This document shows positions 53,833-62,393 of a stretch of DNA of 64,000 nt, piece after piece. The number at the start of each line of letters is the position of its first letter. Positions within the stretch are counted from its first letter, which is position 1. This DNA is from Symbiodinium natans (lineage: Eukaryota; Sar; Dinophyceae; Suessiales; Symbiodiniaceae), in NCBI GenBank assembly GCA_905221605.1, contig CAJNDS010002223.1, positions 328,567 through 392,566 on the forward strand, in the 5' to 3' direction. Both the position numbers and the translations under genes were made by a program. The notes under the pieces were generated by a model, which was not told where the DNA came from, did not search any database, and saw only the letters and a program-made list of their open reading frames with translations.

Positions 53833-54119
53833 TGCGGAGCTGCAACTGGTATTGTAGAAAGGAGTTAGTGTTGGGTGTTGGAAGGGTCAACGTACCCGGA
53901 AATCCTTTATGGCTCAAGATGGCCAAGAGCCGTCAGCTTTTGTTGAAAAAGTACGTACGCCTGGGGTTGGGTTTAACGGGTTGGAGTAGTCCCGTCCCTT
54001 CTCCCTTATCCTGTCCCCTTAGGGGTGGGTGTTCTTGTTTCTGGTTCGATCTGGGAAATCCATATAGGCAACTGTTGAGGGTTGGTTTCTTTCCCTGTTC
54101 CCTTTCGGTTGCCCCCGTA
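53833..54119 (+). repeat. Left (5') LTR
   Basis: This is the 287-bp terminal direct repeat. By eye it is identical to 62394-62680, and translating both copies gives the same peptide along their whole length. It starts TG but ends TA, not the canonical CA. It contains the palindrome GTACGTAC, a short CCCCTTAGGGG stem near 54013, and a stretch at 53903-53918 that resembles the 3' part of the dinoflagellate spliced leader. The base before it (A, 53832) differs from the base before the right copy (G, 62393), which fixes the left edge. Confidence 0.9.
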
Positions 54120-54134
54120 GGTTATGAGCCCAAG
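54120..54134 (+). other. Candidate primer-binding site
   Basis: The sequence directly after the left LTR is GGTTATGAGCCCAAG. It loosely resembles the complement of an initiator-tRNA-Met 3' end (TGG-TATCAGAGCC) but lacks the leading T and has internal differences. Its position is right for a minus-strand primer site, but the match is weak. Confidence 0.3.
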
Positions 54135-54186
54135 TTAGGTTCCCTGCGGTTGAGTGTTGTCTTAAGATCTTTGGGATCAAGAAGCA

Positions 54187-54936
54187 ATGCCTTCTCCCAA
54201 GCGATGGCTCCAACCTTCCTCGGATGGTGGACAGAATGGTGGAGCTGGAAATGGTGCAGCTGAGTCTCTGGGTGGAAGAGCGGTGTTGGAAGAGGTGATG
54301 CCCGGCGCTGAAGAACATCTGGAAGAAGCCTTGGTTGCAGAAGACCCCAATGTGGGTATGAATCCCAATGTGGATATGGTTAGCAATGCTGAAGCTGAAG
54401 GACGTGCTGTCTCTGTATCGCCAAAGCCTGGTGAAAAAAGGAACTGGGACGCGACTGGTGGTATAGACCGTGAAATGGAGGTGACTGTTTTACGCGTGTT
54501 GCAAAAACATGGGTATCAGCCGTCGACTTCGACTTCGGGCCGAATGGTAGATCAAGGGTCTCAGACCGATCTGGTTGGAGAGGTGCTGCAAGCGGCCAGG
54601 AGGCCTCTGAACAAGATTAAAGGGGATCCCTCTGCGAGTTCCCAAGGTGGTGGAAGCGGTTACGAACAGAAGGATGCGGACAGCTTTGAAGCTGCACCAA
54701 CTGCTGAATACGCCATGGGGGAGGAGGAGATCTTACAGATGGAGGCTGAAAGGTTGCGCCAGTTGTCAGAAGAAGAGGATGAGATGCGTCAAGTCTCTGA
54801 AAGGGATGGTTTTCGGAAAGATGAGCATCTGATCAAAGCGTGCGATGGGACAACGTGGGAATGGCACTTCCACGAAGATGGAGACAATATTACTACTGCC
54901 TGGATACGCAGGAAAGCAAGTGGACGTTGCCGGTAG
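54187..54936 (+). CDS. LTR-element ORF1: acidic protein with first half of a WW-like domain
   Basis: This ORF of 249 codons has its ATG 67 bp after the left LTR, so it is the likely translation start of the element. The product is low-complexity and acidic (runs such as EEEILQMEAERLRQ) with no catalytic motif. Its last true residues, W-E-W-H-F-H-E-D-G-D-N, match the first strand of a WW domain (W, then D-G). The second half (Y-Y-Y, then S-K-W-T-L-P) is read in the next ORF, one base back, from about 54890. The natural product is therefore probably a fusion with ORF2, and this copy or its assembly has a one-base change near 54890. The last 14 or so codons of this frame are out-of-frame noise. 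WW domains bind proline-rich peptides, but no function can be assigned here. Confidence 0.6.
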   Translation: MPSPKRWLQPSSDGGQNGGAGNGAAESLGGRAVLEEVMPGAEEHLEEALVAEDPNVGMNPNVDMVSNAEAEGRAVSVSPKPGEKRNWDATGGIDREMEVTVLRVLQKHGYQPSTSTSGRMVDQGSQTDLVGEVLQAARRPLNKIKGDPSASSQGGGSGYEQKDADSFEAAPTAEYAMGEEEILQMEAERLRQLSEEEDEMRQVSERDGFRKDEHLIKACDGTTWEWHFHEDGDNITTAWIRRKASGRCR

Positions 54937-55811
54937 TAGGTGAAAAGATGAAGAGTGACGAGGTGGTTGGGTCTCCTTCGGACAATGAGCTGGAAATGGA
55001 GGCTGCACTGGGTTCTTCGTCCTCTACTCCGACGCCTGAGTCCACGAGGGCATTCCAGGGTAGTGTAAATAGTGTAGGTGAAAAAGATTTTTCCTCTACT
55101 ATCAGGGATAGCGGTCTTAGGGCTGGTGGTGACGCCCCGACCTCGGGTTCTCCTGATGAGGAGGGGATTCCTGGAAACCGAGCAGACATCGCTGGAGCTC
55201 AACATCTGGATCGGGAAGAAATGGAAGCGCTTTCTGAGGGTGTGGCAGCGGTGGAATCGGTGGGTCCAGAAGAAAAAATGCCCAATGTGGAGATCGGAAC
55301 TGTGTCGGCTGCAGAAGAGCGAGTGGTGGATGTGGTACCTGTCGTTCAGGAAGGTGGTCCTGGAGATTCGGAAGACGGAGGGAAAAAGTTGCGTGTTACG
55401 ACTGAGGAGGTCTCTTCGTTTGGTGCCAAGAATCCTGCCATTCAAGGGGGAAAAGAAGCTTCTGGAATAGCTGGAGACACGGAAGATCTGAAAGATGAGG
55501 CCTGGAGCGCCAATGATGCGCGGGTCAATGTGCCAGATAGTACCTGGAGTGCGAAGGAAGCACGGGTTGAGGCGCATATGGTGTCACGTTCCACGGGCGA
55601 CTGCAACAATGGAGCGCAGGTCTCCGCAGCAGCTGATGACGGAGGTTCACAGGTGGACGCACTGGTGCAACCTGAAGTTAGCTGCGAGGAACGAAATGGC
55701 AAGGGCTACACCGGAGCCGATGAGGCAGCTGTGGTCAACCGGCAATTCTCCTTTGGAAACCATGGAACCAAAGGAGCCTGCGGTGGAAGAAAATGTACCT
55801 GCCGCGGATGA
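54840..55811 (+). CDS. LTR-element ORF2: second half of WW-like domain plus acidic Glu/Ser-rich region
   Basis: This ORF of 323 codons overlaps ORF1 by 97 bp, with meaningful sequence starting near 54888. Residues 17-33 (Y-Y-Y-C-L-D-T-Q-E-S-K-W-T-L-P) complete the WW-like domain begun in ORF1. The rest is disordered in style, rich in Glu, Gly, Ser and Val, and shows no enzyme motif. It stops at the TGA at 55809-55811. The likely true frame leaves this one before that, near 55730-55800, where the +1 frame gives a Glu-Pro-Ala-Val repeat. I treat it as a segment of one long broken coding sequence. Confidence 0.55.
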   Translation: MRWDNVGMALPRRWRQYYYCLDTQESKWTLPVVGEKMKSDEVVGSPSDNELEMEAALGSSSSTPTPESTRAFQGSVNSVGEKDFSSTIRDSGLRAGGDAPTSGSPDEEGIPGNRADIAGAQHLDREEMEALSEGVAAVESVGPEEKMPNVEIGTVSAAEERVVDVVPVVQEGGPGDSEDGGKKLRVTTEEVSSFGAKNPAIQGGKEASGIAGDTEDLKDEAWSANDARVNVPDSTWSAKEARVEAHMVSRSTGDCNNGAQVSAAADDGGSQVDALVQPEVSCEERNGKGYTGADEAAVVNRQFSFGNHGTKGACGGRKCTCRG

Positions 55812-55896
55812 GCAATTCAATAGCCCTGCAGTGGAAGAAAATTTGCCTGCTGCAGAAGGCATGACAAAAGACTCAATGATGGGTCCACTCCCATGA
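55735..55896 (+). CDS. LTR-element linking segment in the +1 frame (two short acidic repeats)
   Basis: The ORF2 frame closes at 55811, but the +1 frame is open here. It reads through two similar units, PAVEENVPAADEQ and PAVEENLPAAEG, before stopping at 55896. The repeat and its acidic composition match the neighbours, so this is probably the true continuation between ORF2 and ORF3. Two compensating one-base shifts, near 55735-55800 and 55860-55890, would then separate the pieces. It is possible that only part of this interval is translated. Confidence 0.4.
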   Translation, partial: STGNSPLETMEPKEPAVEENVPAADEQFNSPAVEENLPAAEGMTKDSMMGPLP

Positions 55897-58844
55897 AGGG
55901 AGAAGTATTGCCGTCTGGAAGCTCGCCGGAAGTCGACACCGAGCGAACTGCAGCAGATGAGGCAAGGCCATTGGCTGGAAAAAAGGAAGATCCTGAGCCC
56001 CTGGAGCACAAGATGGATGATCTTGTGGGACTCGTGCAGGAGCAGGACGAGCAGTGTGACCCAAAGGTGGAAACAAGGGATGTGCCAGGAGCCGATGATA
56101 CAGAGATGGTTTCTGAAGAGCATGCAAAGAAAGTGCCCCGAGCGGGAGCCTTGGAATCACCTGGGGAACATTGCTACCAAGAGGGAGATGAGATCATGGG
56201 TCTAGTGCGCTGCATCAATGGGTATGGAGCTTTTTTGGACCATGGTGATGTGAATGTGTTGATTCCTGCAGAAGGGAACAATGCATATCAGTTCAAATTT
56301 GGTGATACTGTCAATGGAACAGTGAAGCGAGTGGAAGATGATGGTACCATAATCTTGGACACCTTTCTGGTTTTGGAAGAGGACGAGGAGGACTCTTCTT
56401 CGACGCTGCGTAAATGGAAACCCAGCGGCTGGAGTACGTGGTGGACAGATTCATGGTATGCTGGTCAATGGTACCAAGATTCCAACAGTCAATGGGACTG
56501 GAAACGGGAGGAAGAGCAATCCGATGAAAAGGTTGCTGATCAAGAGTTATCCTCAGAAGAACAAGAGGAAAGGCAACTTTATGGAGAAAAGATCTATAAA
56601 GCTCTTCTTGAGAATGGAAACGAAGATGAGGCCTATGTTGGCAAAATCACTGGGATGCTGTTGGGTCGCCCAATGGAATATCTACAGGAGTGTGTTGCAG
56701 ATCAATCATTCCTGAACGCGGAAGCTCGGCGCGCCTATGGCATCTTGCAAAGTGATGGTTGGGAACCTGATGGTACGGAAAGCACAGGTTTGGGAAAGAT
56801 ATCCACTTTTCCCCGAAAACAGTACCACAACGCGCTCTTCGAACTGGCATGCAGAAAAAGGAGATTTACTCGACCAGTTGTGGGTGAAGCGGTGGCAATG
56901 GTGCTGAGTCAAGGGGAAGATGAGCTTTGGAACGCGCTTTGGTTGGACACCAAGCGATTTTTGCAGGAGCTTGACGGTGCAGTGCAATCCATGAGTAAAA
57001 GGGAGGGTAGGCCATTGGAAGCCTACATGGATCCTGACCAGTACAAAAAGGCTCACATGACTCCACAGACTGTGTCACCTGGATACAGCAAGCTGTGCAA
57101 GTTCTTCAATCGGGGAAGGTGTCGCAATGGTGATGGATGTCCCTATGAGCATCGTCGTTATGGTGAAGGTTGGCCAGGAGAAGGATCAACTGAGCCAAAG
57201 AACAGCCAAGAAGCTGGTGATGAGGATGGGAACATTGGTGACCCTCCCACAGAGGAAGGCGCAGTGGATGAGGCGCAGCAGGAGCGGGAGGATTTAGCCT
57301 TCCGGGCCAAGTACAACTTTGGTAAAGGTGCATCAAAGGGTGAACCTACGTCGGGTGAGCCAAAAGGTCGGCTGTGTCTGTATTACAATCAAGGTGGTTG
57401 TAAATATGGGACTACATGCAGGTATCGTCACAACGATGACGTAGCATTGGAAGGGACTTGGGAGCCCGGCAAATCTTGGGACAATGCTTCCAGGAAGGCA
57501 CTAAGGGACGCGGGGTTCCACCATTGCTGTTTCGATTATTACATCAGAGGACGTTGCCGGAAAGGGTCAAATTTCTGCAAGTACTCCCACGACGAGATGT
57601 CGGATGAGCGGCTGACGAACCTGAAACACTTGGTACATGTGGCCAATCAGGTCCGGTTTGAAAAAGAGAGAGGATGGGAGATTTCGGACAGGAGCACTTT
57701 TCAGCCACCTGCGAGTGGGGGAGCTGAATCTTCATCATCCTCGGCACCAAAAGCGCTGCAAATGACCAATGTGTCACAAAAAGAAGGTGAAAAAGGTATC
57801 CTGGATGAAGCAGAAGATGATGAACAAAAGAATTCGGTGGCGCAGTCCACTGGTACTCGGCTTCAAAATCCAGAGGAGCCAATTGAAAATTGGATGGCTC
57901 GCAACGAACACCTTTGGGTGTATACCCCTCATGTAAGTGAGGTGATGATTACACTTGGTGTGACCAACGTGTCGGACCTGCAAGAGTTCATCTTTGTGGA
58001 AGATTTGGTTGATAAAGGGATCAACAAAGTGACAGCATGCAAAATTTTGCAATTGGTTGGTGGTGTCCGATATCGTCCGGGAGGACCGGAAAAAGCAGTT
58101 CCTTCCGATGCATCTGTACGGGTACAACAATCTTCTGGGAGCAAGGAAACTGGAAGAGAGGCGGTGCGAACCCTCACTCAGGTGCGTGAAGCTGAAGGCT
58201 CCGGTGCAAAAACAATGCCGAGAGGCTCCTATCGGGAGCTTTTTGATAAGGTCAGGTGCCGTGATGCTTGGACGCTTGCGCAGAGGTCTCCGCTGTGCGT
58301 ACAGAAGCTGCAGTTGGTGGGAGTTGGAATGCCGCCGGTGAACCCGCCAACAAAAAAGTATCGGTCAAGATCAAACCCTGTGAAAAGGGGAAGGCCCTTG
58401 CTGGATAAAAAACAGGTGCGACAGGTGCCACGCTCTCGTTCACAACGACGAGTGCAACCGGCGGAAGTGGTGGAAAAGCCAAAGCCACTGGAACTGAAGC
58501 CTCGTGGTGGGTTGTCGTATCGGTTCAGCCGAGCGTGGGCAGATGTGGTGGATGATGATGATCAGGCGGAGGCTTTGGTCTCTTATGCCGCTTCCTCAAG
58601 CGATTCAAGCGAGGAGGAGACCACTGCCGCGCAACGTATGAGGGAAATCTTTTTGCAAGAAAGGGATTCACAGAGAACTGCGATTCGTGGCAATGTTCCG
58701 CTGGGTGGTTCTTCAGGCCCCAATGACGGGCAGAAAAAATCGGTTCACCTTGGCGAAGGGCGCGACAAAAGCGTCGCGGGGGGAGACCCGCCAAGAAGTG
58801 ACTTCACAAGTTTTTTCGCTACCGCAACCTTCTCGTCGAACTGA
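55893..58844 (+). CDS. LTR-element ORF3: S1-like RNA-binding domain plus three CCCH zinc fingers
   Basis: This ORF has 983 codons. Residues about 98-157 resemble an S1 fold: G-D-E-I-M-G-L-V, then G-Y-G-A-F-L, I-P-A-E, G-D-T-V-N-G-T-V and I-I-L-D. Three CCCH fingers follow: C402 (C-x7-C-x5-C-x3-H), C495 (C-x7-C-x5-C-x3-H) and C546 (C-x8-C-x6-C-x3-H). The C-terminal third is basic (a PRSRSQRR-type stretch) and then acidic (D-D-D-D, S-S-D-S-S-E-E-E). Such proteins usually bind RNA. In an LTR element the position suggests a Gag or nucleocapsid role, but retroviral-type Gag uses CCHC knuckles, so the CCCH array is unusual. The ORF overlaps ORF4 by 158 bp, and the true frame probably changes at the A6 run (58734-58739) or the G6 run near 58780. 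No polymerase, integrase or protease motif was seen. Confidence 0.75.
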   Translation: MKGEVLPSGSSPEVDTERTAADEARPLAGKKEDPEPLEHKMDDLVGLVQEQDEQCDPKVETRDVPGADDTEMVSEEHAKKVPRAGALESPGEHCYQEGDEIMGLVRCINGYGAFLDHGDVNVLIPAEGNNAYQFKFGDTVNGTVKRVEDDGTIILDTFLVLEEDEEDSSSTLRKWKPSGWSTWWTDSWYAGQWYQDSNSQWDWKREEEQSDEKVADQELSSEEQEERQLYGEKIYKALLENGNEDEAYVGKITGMLLGRPMEYLQECVADQSFLNAEARRAYGILQSDGWEPDGTESTGLGKISTFPRKQYHNALFELACRKRRFTRPVVGEAVAMVLSQGEDELWNALWLDTKRFLQELDGAVQSMSKREGRPLEAYMDPDQYKKAHMTPQTVSPGYSKLCKFFNRGRCRNGDGCPYEHRRYGEGWPGEGSTEPKNSQEAGDEDGNIGDPPTEEGAVDEAQQEREDLAFRAKYNFGKGASKGEPTSGEPKGRLCLYYNQGGCKYGTTCRYRHNDDVALEGTWEPGKSWDNASRKALRDAGFHHCCFDYYIRGRCRKGSNFCKYSHDEMSDERLTNLKHLVHVANQVRFEKERGWEISDRSTFQPPASGGAESSSSSAPKALQMTNVSQKEGEKGILDEAEDDEQKNSVAQSTGTRLQNPEEPIENWMARNEHLWVYTPHVSEVMITLGVTNVSDLQEFIFVEDLVDKGINKVTACKILQLVGGVRYRPGGPEKAVPSDASVRVQQSSGSKETGREAVRTLTQVREAEGSGAKTMPRGSYRELFDKVRCRDAWTLAQRSPLCVQKLQLVGVGMPPVNPPTKKYRSRSNPVKRGRPLLDKKQVRQVPRSRSQRRVQPAEVVEKPKPLELKPRGGLSYRFSRAWADVVDDDDQAEALVSYAASSSDSSEEETTAAQRMREIFLQERDSQRTAIRGNVPLGGSSGPNDGQKKSVHLGEGRDKSVAGGDPPRSDFTSFFATATFSSN

Positions 58845-61803
58845 ACAGTCTCAAAAAAGAGCAAGGGATGGCTCAGTTATACTTGGTTCGCTGGCGGTGG
58901 GCTCCACGGATGAGGTTTTACCTGGGCAAAGTGTTGCTGGACAGGTGAATGTATCTGAAAGCGCTCAAGTTCTTCCTGGGCAAGAAGTGGCTGGACAGGA
59001 GACGGCGCTGGAAGGAGCAGTGCAAATTTCTGGCGAGGAGACTGACCAAAAAGAAGGAGAAGGTGGGAGCAATGAACTCCGTGGTGATGGTGCGAAGACA
59101 TTGGATGTTCGTCCGGTGAAGAAGGATCCTCAGCAATTGCTGGTTAAAGGCCTTCTGACTCGGATTTATTGGAAGGTTGCTGTTGGCAAGTTGCCTGTGG
59201 GGCAAAGAGACTGCCAGAAGGGGTCCAATAAGATGGATCGAAATTTGGTTATTAGCGTGTCATCCGAGGGTGCAAGCGAACAGGATGAGAACCTGGCACT
59301 GGAGGACGATGCTGATCAGTCAATGGGTGATGGTGCGATGGTGGTTATGGTGTATGATCCAGGAACGCTGATTCAGTCGCCAACAACTGATTGGGTTATG
59401 CGTCGCGGTCTGACCGATCGTTCCGTCTGGCCAGCAATAGCGGCTATGGCGCAGAGGATATGTGCTGAAATGGTTCAAGTGGATGAAATGAATGCCCAGC
59501 TAGGGACTGGAGCACTCCTTTTTCAAAGGAGAGATCAAGGATACTATGGTGATTTGCATCATTCGTTCCATGACAATCCGTGCTTGCCGGCGGTGGGAAA
59601 TTATCCTCTTTCGGTGATGGGTGCATTGCTATCTCCTGGTCTGGAAGGGGAATTCAAAAATACTGATAAGTTTGGAACTGCTATGGAGGCAATTGCCTAT
59701 GATTGGAGTCGCAGTCCAGGCATGGAAGTTCACATTGAACTTATGGCGAGGGTAGCCAAATTGGTTCATCCGTTCCTTACCCTCGGAGCCCAAGGGTCAG
59801 TGATGGTTTCGGAATTTCTCTGGCAGCGCGGGAGGGCCCAGTTGATGGAGTTTCTTCAGGCGGCGACTTGCGCTGATCAATTGGAGGTTCTCTGGAAAAG
59901 GATGGACGACGATGCTGATGAAGAAGTGGATCCTTCGACAGCGGTGCTGGAAGTTCTTGGACCGGAGGTTGCGGTACTTGATCAAGGGAACAATGAATCC
60001 CTTATCCCCATTGAAGATGCTGGAGGTGAGACAATTGGTGACACTGGAAGGGATGGCAAAGCGCCAGAAGTTTCTCCGGAAGAGGAGACATCCAGTGGGT
60101 CATCAAGACTGGCGGACACAAGGATTTTCTTGTGGTCAGTGTACTCCCGCGTTGCTTCCAATTTCTCTACGCAGGACCGCACTACCGGTAAGATCTTTGA
60201 CAGCACAAAAGGGTATCCTGGTGAAGGACCAAACAATGGTGACGATCCTTCCTCTAAGAGGAACTTACCCTGGATCTCAGAAGACTACCTCGACGAAGTG
60301 GTGTCAAAAAAGATGGAAAGGTCTTCAGATATGGATGGGTTGGATGGGTTTGTTCCGGGAAGTGAGGGACCATTGGAAAAGGTAGAGGTGGAGAATGTTA
60401 CTGCCTCTAGAATTCTTATGGCTCTTTGGAAGAAGGGATATAGAGCTGGGTATAGGAGGTTGTGTCGTTTGAACGCATCTGGATGCAAGGTTGGAGCAAT
60501 GAAACGTCCAACCAAAAGGGTGCAGAAGATCGGCGCTAGAAAGGCCTTCATGAAGATGTTCAATGTTTTTGGATCGTCTCAGCATGGCTCAGGAGCTGGC
60601 GGAAAACCAATCATGAAGGTGGTAGGACCAAGGCCAGGTTTTCCAGCTGTACTCCAAGCATCAAATACCGATAGCACCTTGGGTGAAGGGAGCAGTTCTC
60701 AGGTACATGGCTATGTTCATGTAGAGCAGAATCGCCCTATGGACCGGTACGAGGCAGAGCGCTTGGAGAAGAGGAAGAAAGGCTTCTGCTATTGGTTCAG
60801 CAAGGGAAAAGATCGCTGCAAATTTGGTGAAAACTGCAAATTCATCCATTCAGAAGATGATGTGGTGCTGCATTCGTATTGGTGCAAATACTATGTGGCA
60901 GGGAGAGACTGTTTCGCTGGAAAGGAGTGTGCGTTCTCGCACGATGCAACTGGTGTGAGGTGCATCCAGTTTGCTCAGTCTGGGAAGTGTCGTTATGGTG
61001 ACAAGTGTGTCTTCGAGCATGGTGTTCCGCTGGATGAACAGAGGCCAAGGTCTCCAAGGACGCCCCCAAGGGATGGTCCAAGGAGAAGTTCTGGTGCAAA
61101 AGGTGGAGAAAAGGAGATTTCTCCTGAACAGTTCGATGATGGTGAGGAGGATTTTATGGGTTATGACGATGATACCAAAATGACGGAACTGTTGATGGAG
61201 GCGATTTCACTTCTGTCCGATGGCAAGCCAGATTTGGCTCGAGCAGAGGCGGACCCATTGTTCAAACTCCTGAAGTTCAATGGAGATACTGACCAGATGG
61301 ATAGAGAATGGGTTTCGTGGACCACTGGTATGCTGTCCGTGCTGGACCTTCACGAAGTAGTGAAGTCGTATGACGTTTCGCTCGCAGAGGTGGAAGAATG
61401 GGTCAATGACCTGAGGATATGGTTCGAGCGTGCCAACGTGGGAGAAGAGAAAGATCCCAAAAGGGGAAAAAAGAGGTCCCTAGAAAGGGAGCCCAGCAAG
61501 GATATTCCTGCCGAAAAGGAGGTGGTTGAGACTTCGGAGACGGAGGTTGCCGTTGAGGAGGAGATGAAAAAGGTCAAAAAGAAGAGGAAAGCTGCAGCTA
61601 TCGAAGATCCTTACACTCTCCTGGTTCCAAAGCCGAAGAAGATGCCGGCGAATATTGAGAGGGGTGGATCATCATCCAATGCGGTGGTTTCTGCAGGGGA
61701 AAAAGCCTCGAAAATGCGCACAAAGTCAAACGTCGGTGGAAAGACGAAGAAGAAGGAGAAAAGTTCCCAAAAAGGAAGAGGTGGTAATGGTGCAAGGTCC
61801 TGA
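58687..61803 (+). CDS. LTR-element ORF4: large protein with a second triple CCCH array
   Basis: This is the longest ORF in the element, 1,038 codons counted from GTG 58687. The first ATG is at 58693, but the region is more likely entered from ORF3 by frame change than by fresh initiation. The N-terminus has two copies of a V-L-P-G-Q-x-V-A-G-Q motif. Residues about 210-420 form an ordered-looking region of Trp, Met and hydrophobic residues that matches no family I know. Three CCCH fingers begin at C701 (C-x9-C-x5-C-x3-H), C733 (C-x8-C-x5-C-x3-H) and C759 (C-x8-C-x5-C-x3-H). The tail is highly basic (K-K-V-K-K-K-R-K). The repeated layout with ORF3 suggests an ancient internal duplication or two RNA-binding modules of one polyprotein. 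The frame ends at TGA 61801-61803 and continues +1 as ORF5. Confidence 0.75.
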   Translation: MAMFRWVVLQAPMTGRKNRFTLAKGATKASRGETRQEVTSQVFSLPQPSRRTEQSQKRARDGSVILGSLAVGSTDEVLPGQSVAGQVNVSESAQVLPGQEVAGQETALEGAVQISGEETDQKEGEGGSNELRGDGAKTLDVRPVKKDPQQLLVKGLLTRIYWKVAVGKLPVGQRDCQKGSNKMDRNLVISVSSEGASEQDENLALEDDADQSMGDGAMVVMVYDPGTLIQSPTTDWVMRRGLTDRSVWPAIAAMAQRICAEMVQVDEMNAQLGTGALLFQRRDQGYYGDLHHSFHDNPCLPAVGNYPLSVMGALLSPGLEGEFKNTDKFGTAMEAIAYDWSRSPGMEVHIELMARVAKLVHPFLTLGAQGSVMVSEFLWQRGRAQLMEFLQAATCADQLEVLWKRMDDDADEEVDPSTAVLEVLGPEVAVLDQGNNESLIPIEDAGGETIGDTGRDGKAPEVSPEEETSSGSSRLADTRIFLWSVYSRVASNFSTQDRTTGKIFDSTKGYPGEGPNNGDDPSSKRNLPWISEDYLDEVVSKKMERSSDMDGLDGFVPGSEGPLEKVEVENVTASRILMALWKKGYRAGYRRLCRLNASGCKVGAMKRPTKRVQKIGARKAFMKMFNVFGSSQHGSGAGGKPIMKVVGPRPGFPAVLQASNTDSTLGEGSSSQVHGYVHVEQNRPMDRYEAERLEKRKKGFCYWFSKGKDRCKFGENCKFIHSEDDVVLHSYWCKYYVAGRDCFAGKECAFSHDATGVRCIQFAQSGKCRYGDKCVFEHGVPLDEQRPRSPRTPPRDGPRRSSGAKGGEKEISPEQFDDGEEDFMGYDDDTKMTELLMEAISLLSDGKPDLARAEADPLFKLLKFNGDTDQMDREWVSWTTGMLSVLDLHEVVKSYDVSLAEVEEWVNDLRIWFERANVGEEKDPKRGKKRSLEREPSKDIPAEKEVVETSETEVAVEEEMKKVKKKRKAAAIEDPYTLLVPKPKKMPANIERGGSSSNAVVSAGEKASKMRTKSNVGGKTKKKEKSSQKGRGGNGARS

Positions 61804-62149
61804 GGAAAAGGATCGTCCATCTGATGTGGATGCACCAGCGTCTACCACTGTGAATGCAGAGCTGGGTCAATCTTGCCAAGCGATTGAGGACGCAAAGAGA
61901 GAAGGATTGGTATCCTCAATTCAAAGGTGCGTGCAGGATCCTGTTCTTACAGTTTCGGACCTGGAGAATATATTCTGCTGCAACTTCACCTCAGAACGGC
62001 CAACAATCGGAAAAAGAAGTGATTGGATGGTATGGATGAAGGGATGGTTTTTCTCTTTCTGGAGACAGGTGCGCTGGAACAGCCAATGTGCTGACAATGT
62101 GGTGGTTACTATTAAGGGTATGGAAATCCCTGATAGTAGAAGTCGGTAG
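61655..62149 (+). CDS. LTR-element ORF5: C-terminal continuation of ORF4
   Basis: This ORF of 164 codons overlaps ORF4 by 149 bp in the +1 frame. The credible part starts near the A5 run at 61771-61775, where the frame reads V-P-K-K-E-E-V-V-M-V-Q-G-P-E-E-K-D. That composition follows the ORF4 tail better than ORF4's own last residues do. It ends with a Trp-rich stretch (W-M-V-W-M-K-G-W-F-F-S-F-W) that could be a hydrophobic interaction segment. No family was recognised. It is most simply the end of the same polyprotein, separated by a one-base indel or a +1 shift in the A run. Confidence 0.5.
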   Translation: MRGVDHHPMRWFLQGKKPRKCAQSQTSVERRRRRRKVPKKEEVVMVQGPEEKDRPSDVDAPASTTVNAELGQSCQAIEDAKREGLVSSIQRCVQDPVLTVSDLENIFCCNFTSERPTIGKRSDWMVWMKGWFFSFWRQVRWNSQCADNVVVTIKGMEIPDSRSR

Positions 62150-62393
62150 TTTTTCGCGTAGCGAAGACCACGGTTTGTGGTGAAGAAGGCCGAAGAGTCT
62201 TCAATGATAAGAGGATCATGGTGGAAAAAGATTCTCTGTGGTTAGTGGGTTTAGCCAATGTGCTATAATTTCGTCCTGGATGACGTAAAACCATATTGTG
62301 CATTTCAAGCAGCTGGCTGCTGCCTTAATGGCAGTTTTTGGCCAAAAGATCTGCACCTCCAATGTGTCCTAGGAAATCCTAGGACAGGGGGAG
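62150..62393 (+). other. LTR-element 3' non-coding region with hairpins
   Basis: No coding is seen here. A clean stem-loop lies at 62167-62181 (ACCAC, loop GGTTT, GTGGT). A paired palindrome, TCCTAGGA-AA-TCCTAGGA, lies at 62367-62384 and runs into the polypurine tract. These could shape the RNA near the plus-strand priming site. Confidence 0.5.
62381..62393 (+). other. Polypurine tract before the 3' LTR
   Basis: AGGACAGGGGGAG ends at the base before the right LTR. It is all purine except for one C. This is where LTR retrotransposons prime plus-strand DNA synthesis, so it supports reverse-transcription-type replication even though the element has no polymerase of its own. Confidence 0.65.

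Noticed and set aside
53832-54263. A 143-codon protein encoded across the left LTR
   Set aside because: The same peptide appears at the right LTR and ends differently in each flank. It is a chance frame in the repeat, in a different frame from the element's ORF1.
61150-61180. Y-D-D-D motif in ORF4 as a reverse transcriptase active site
   Set aside because: It lies in an acidic disordered stretch (D-D-G-E-E-D-F-M-G-Y-D-D-D) without the flanking hydrophobic RT palm or other RT boxes.
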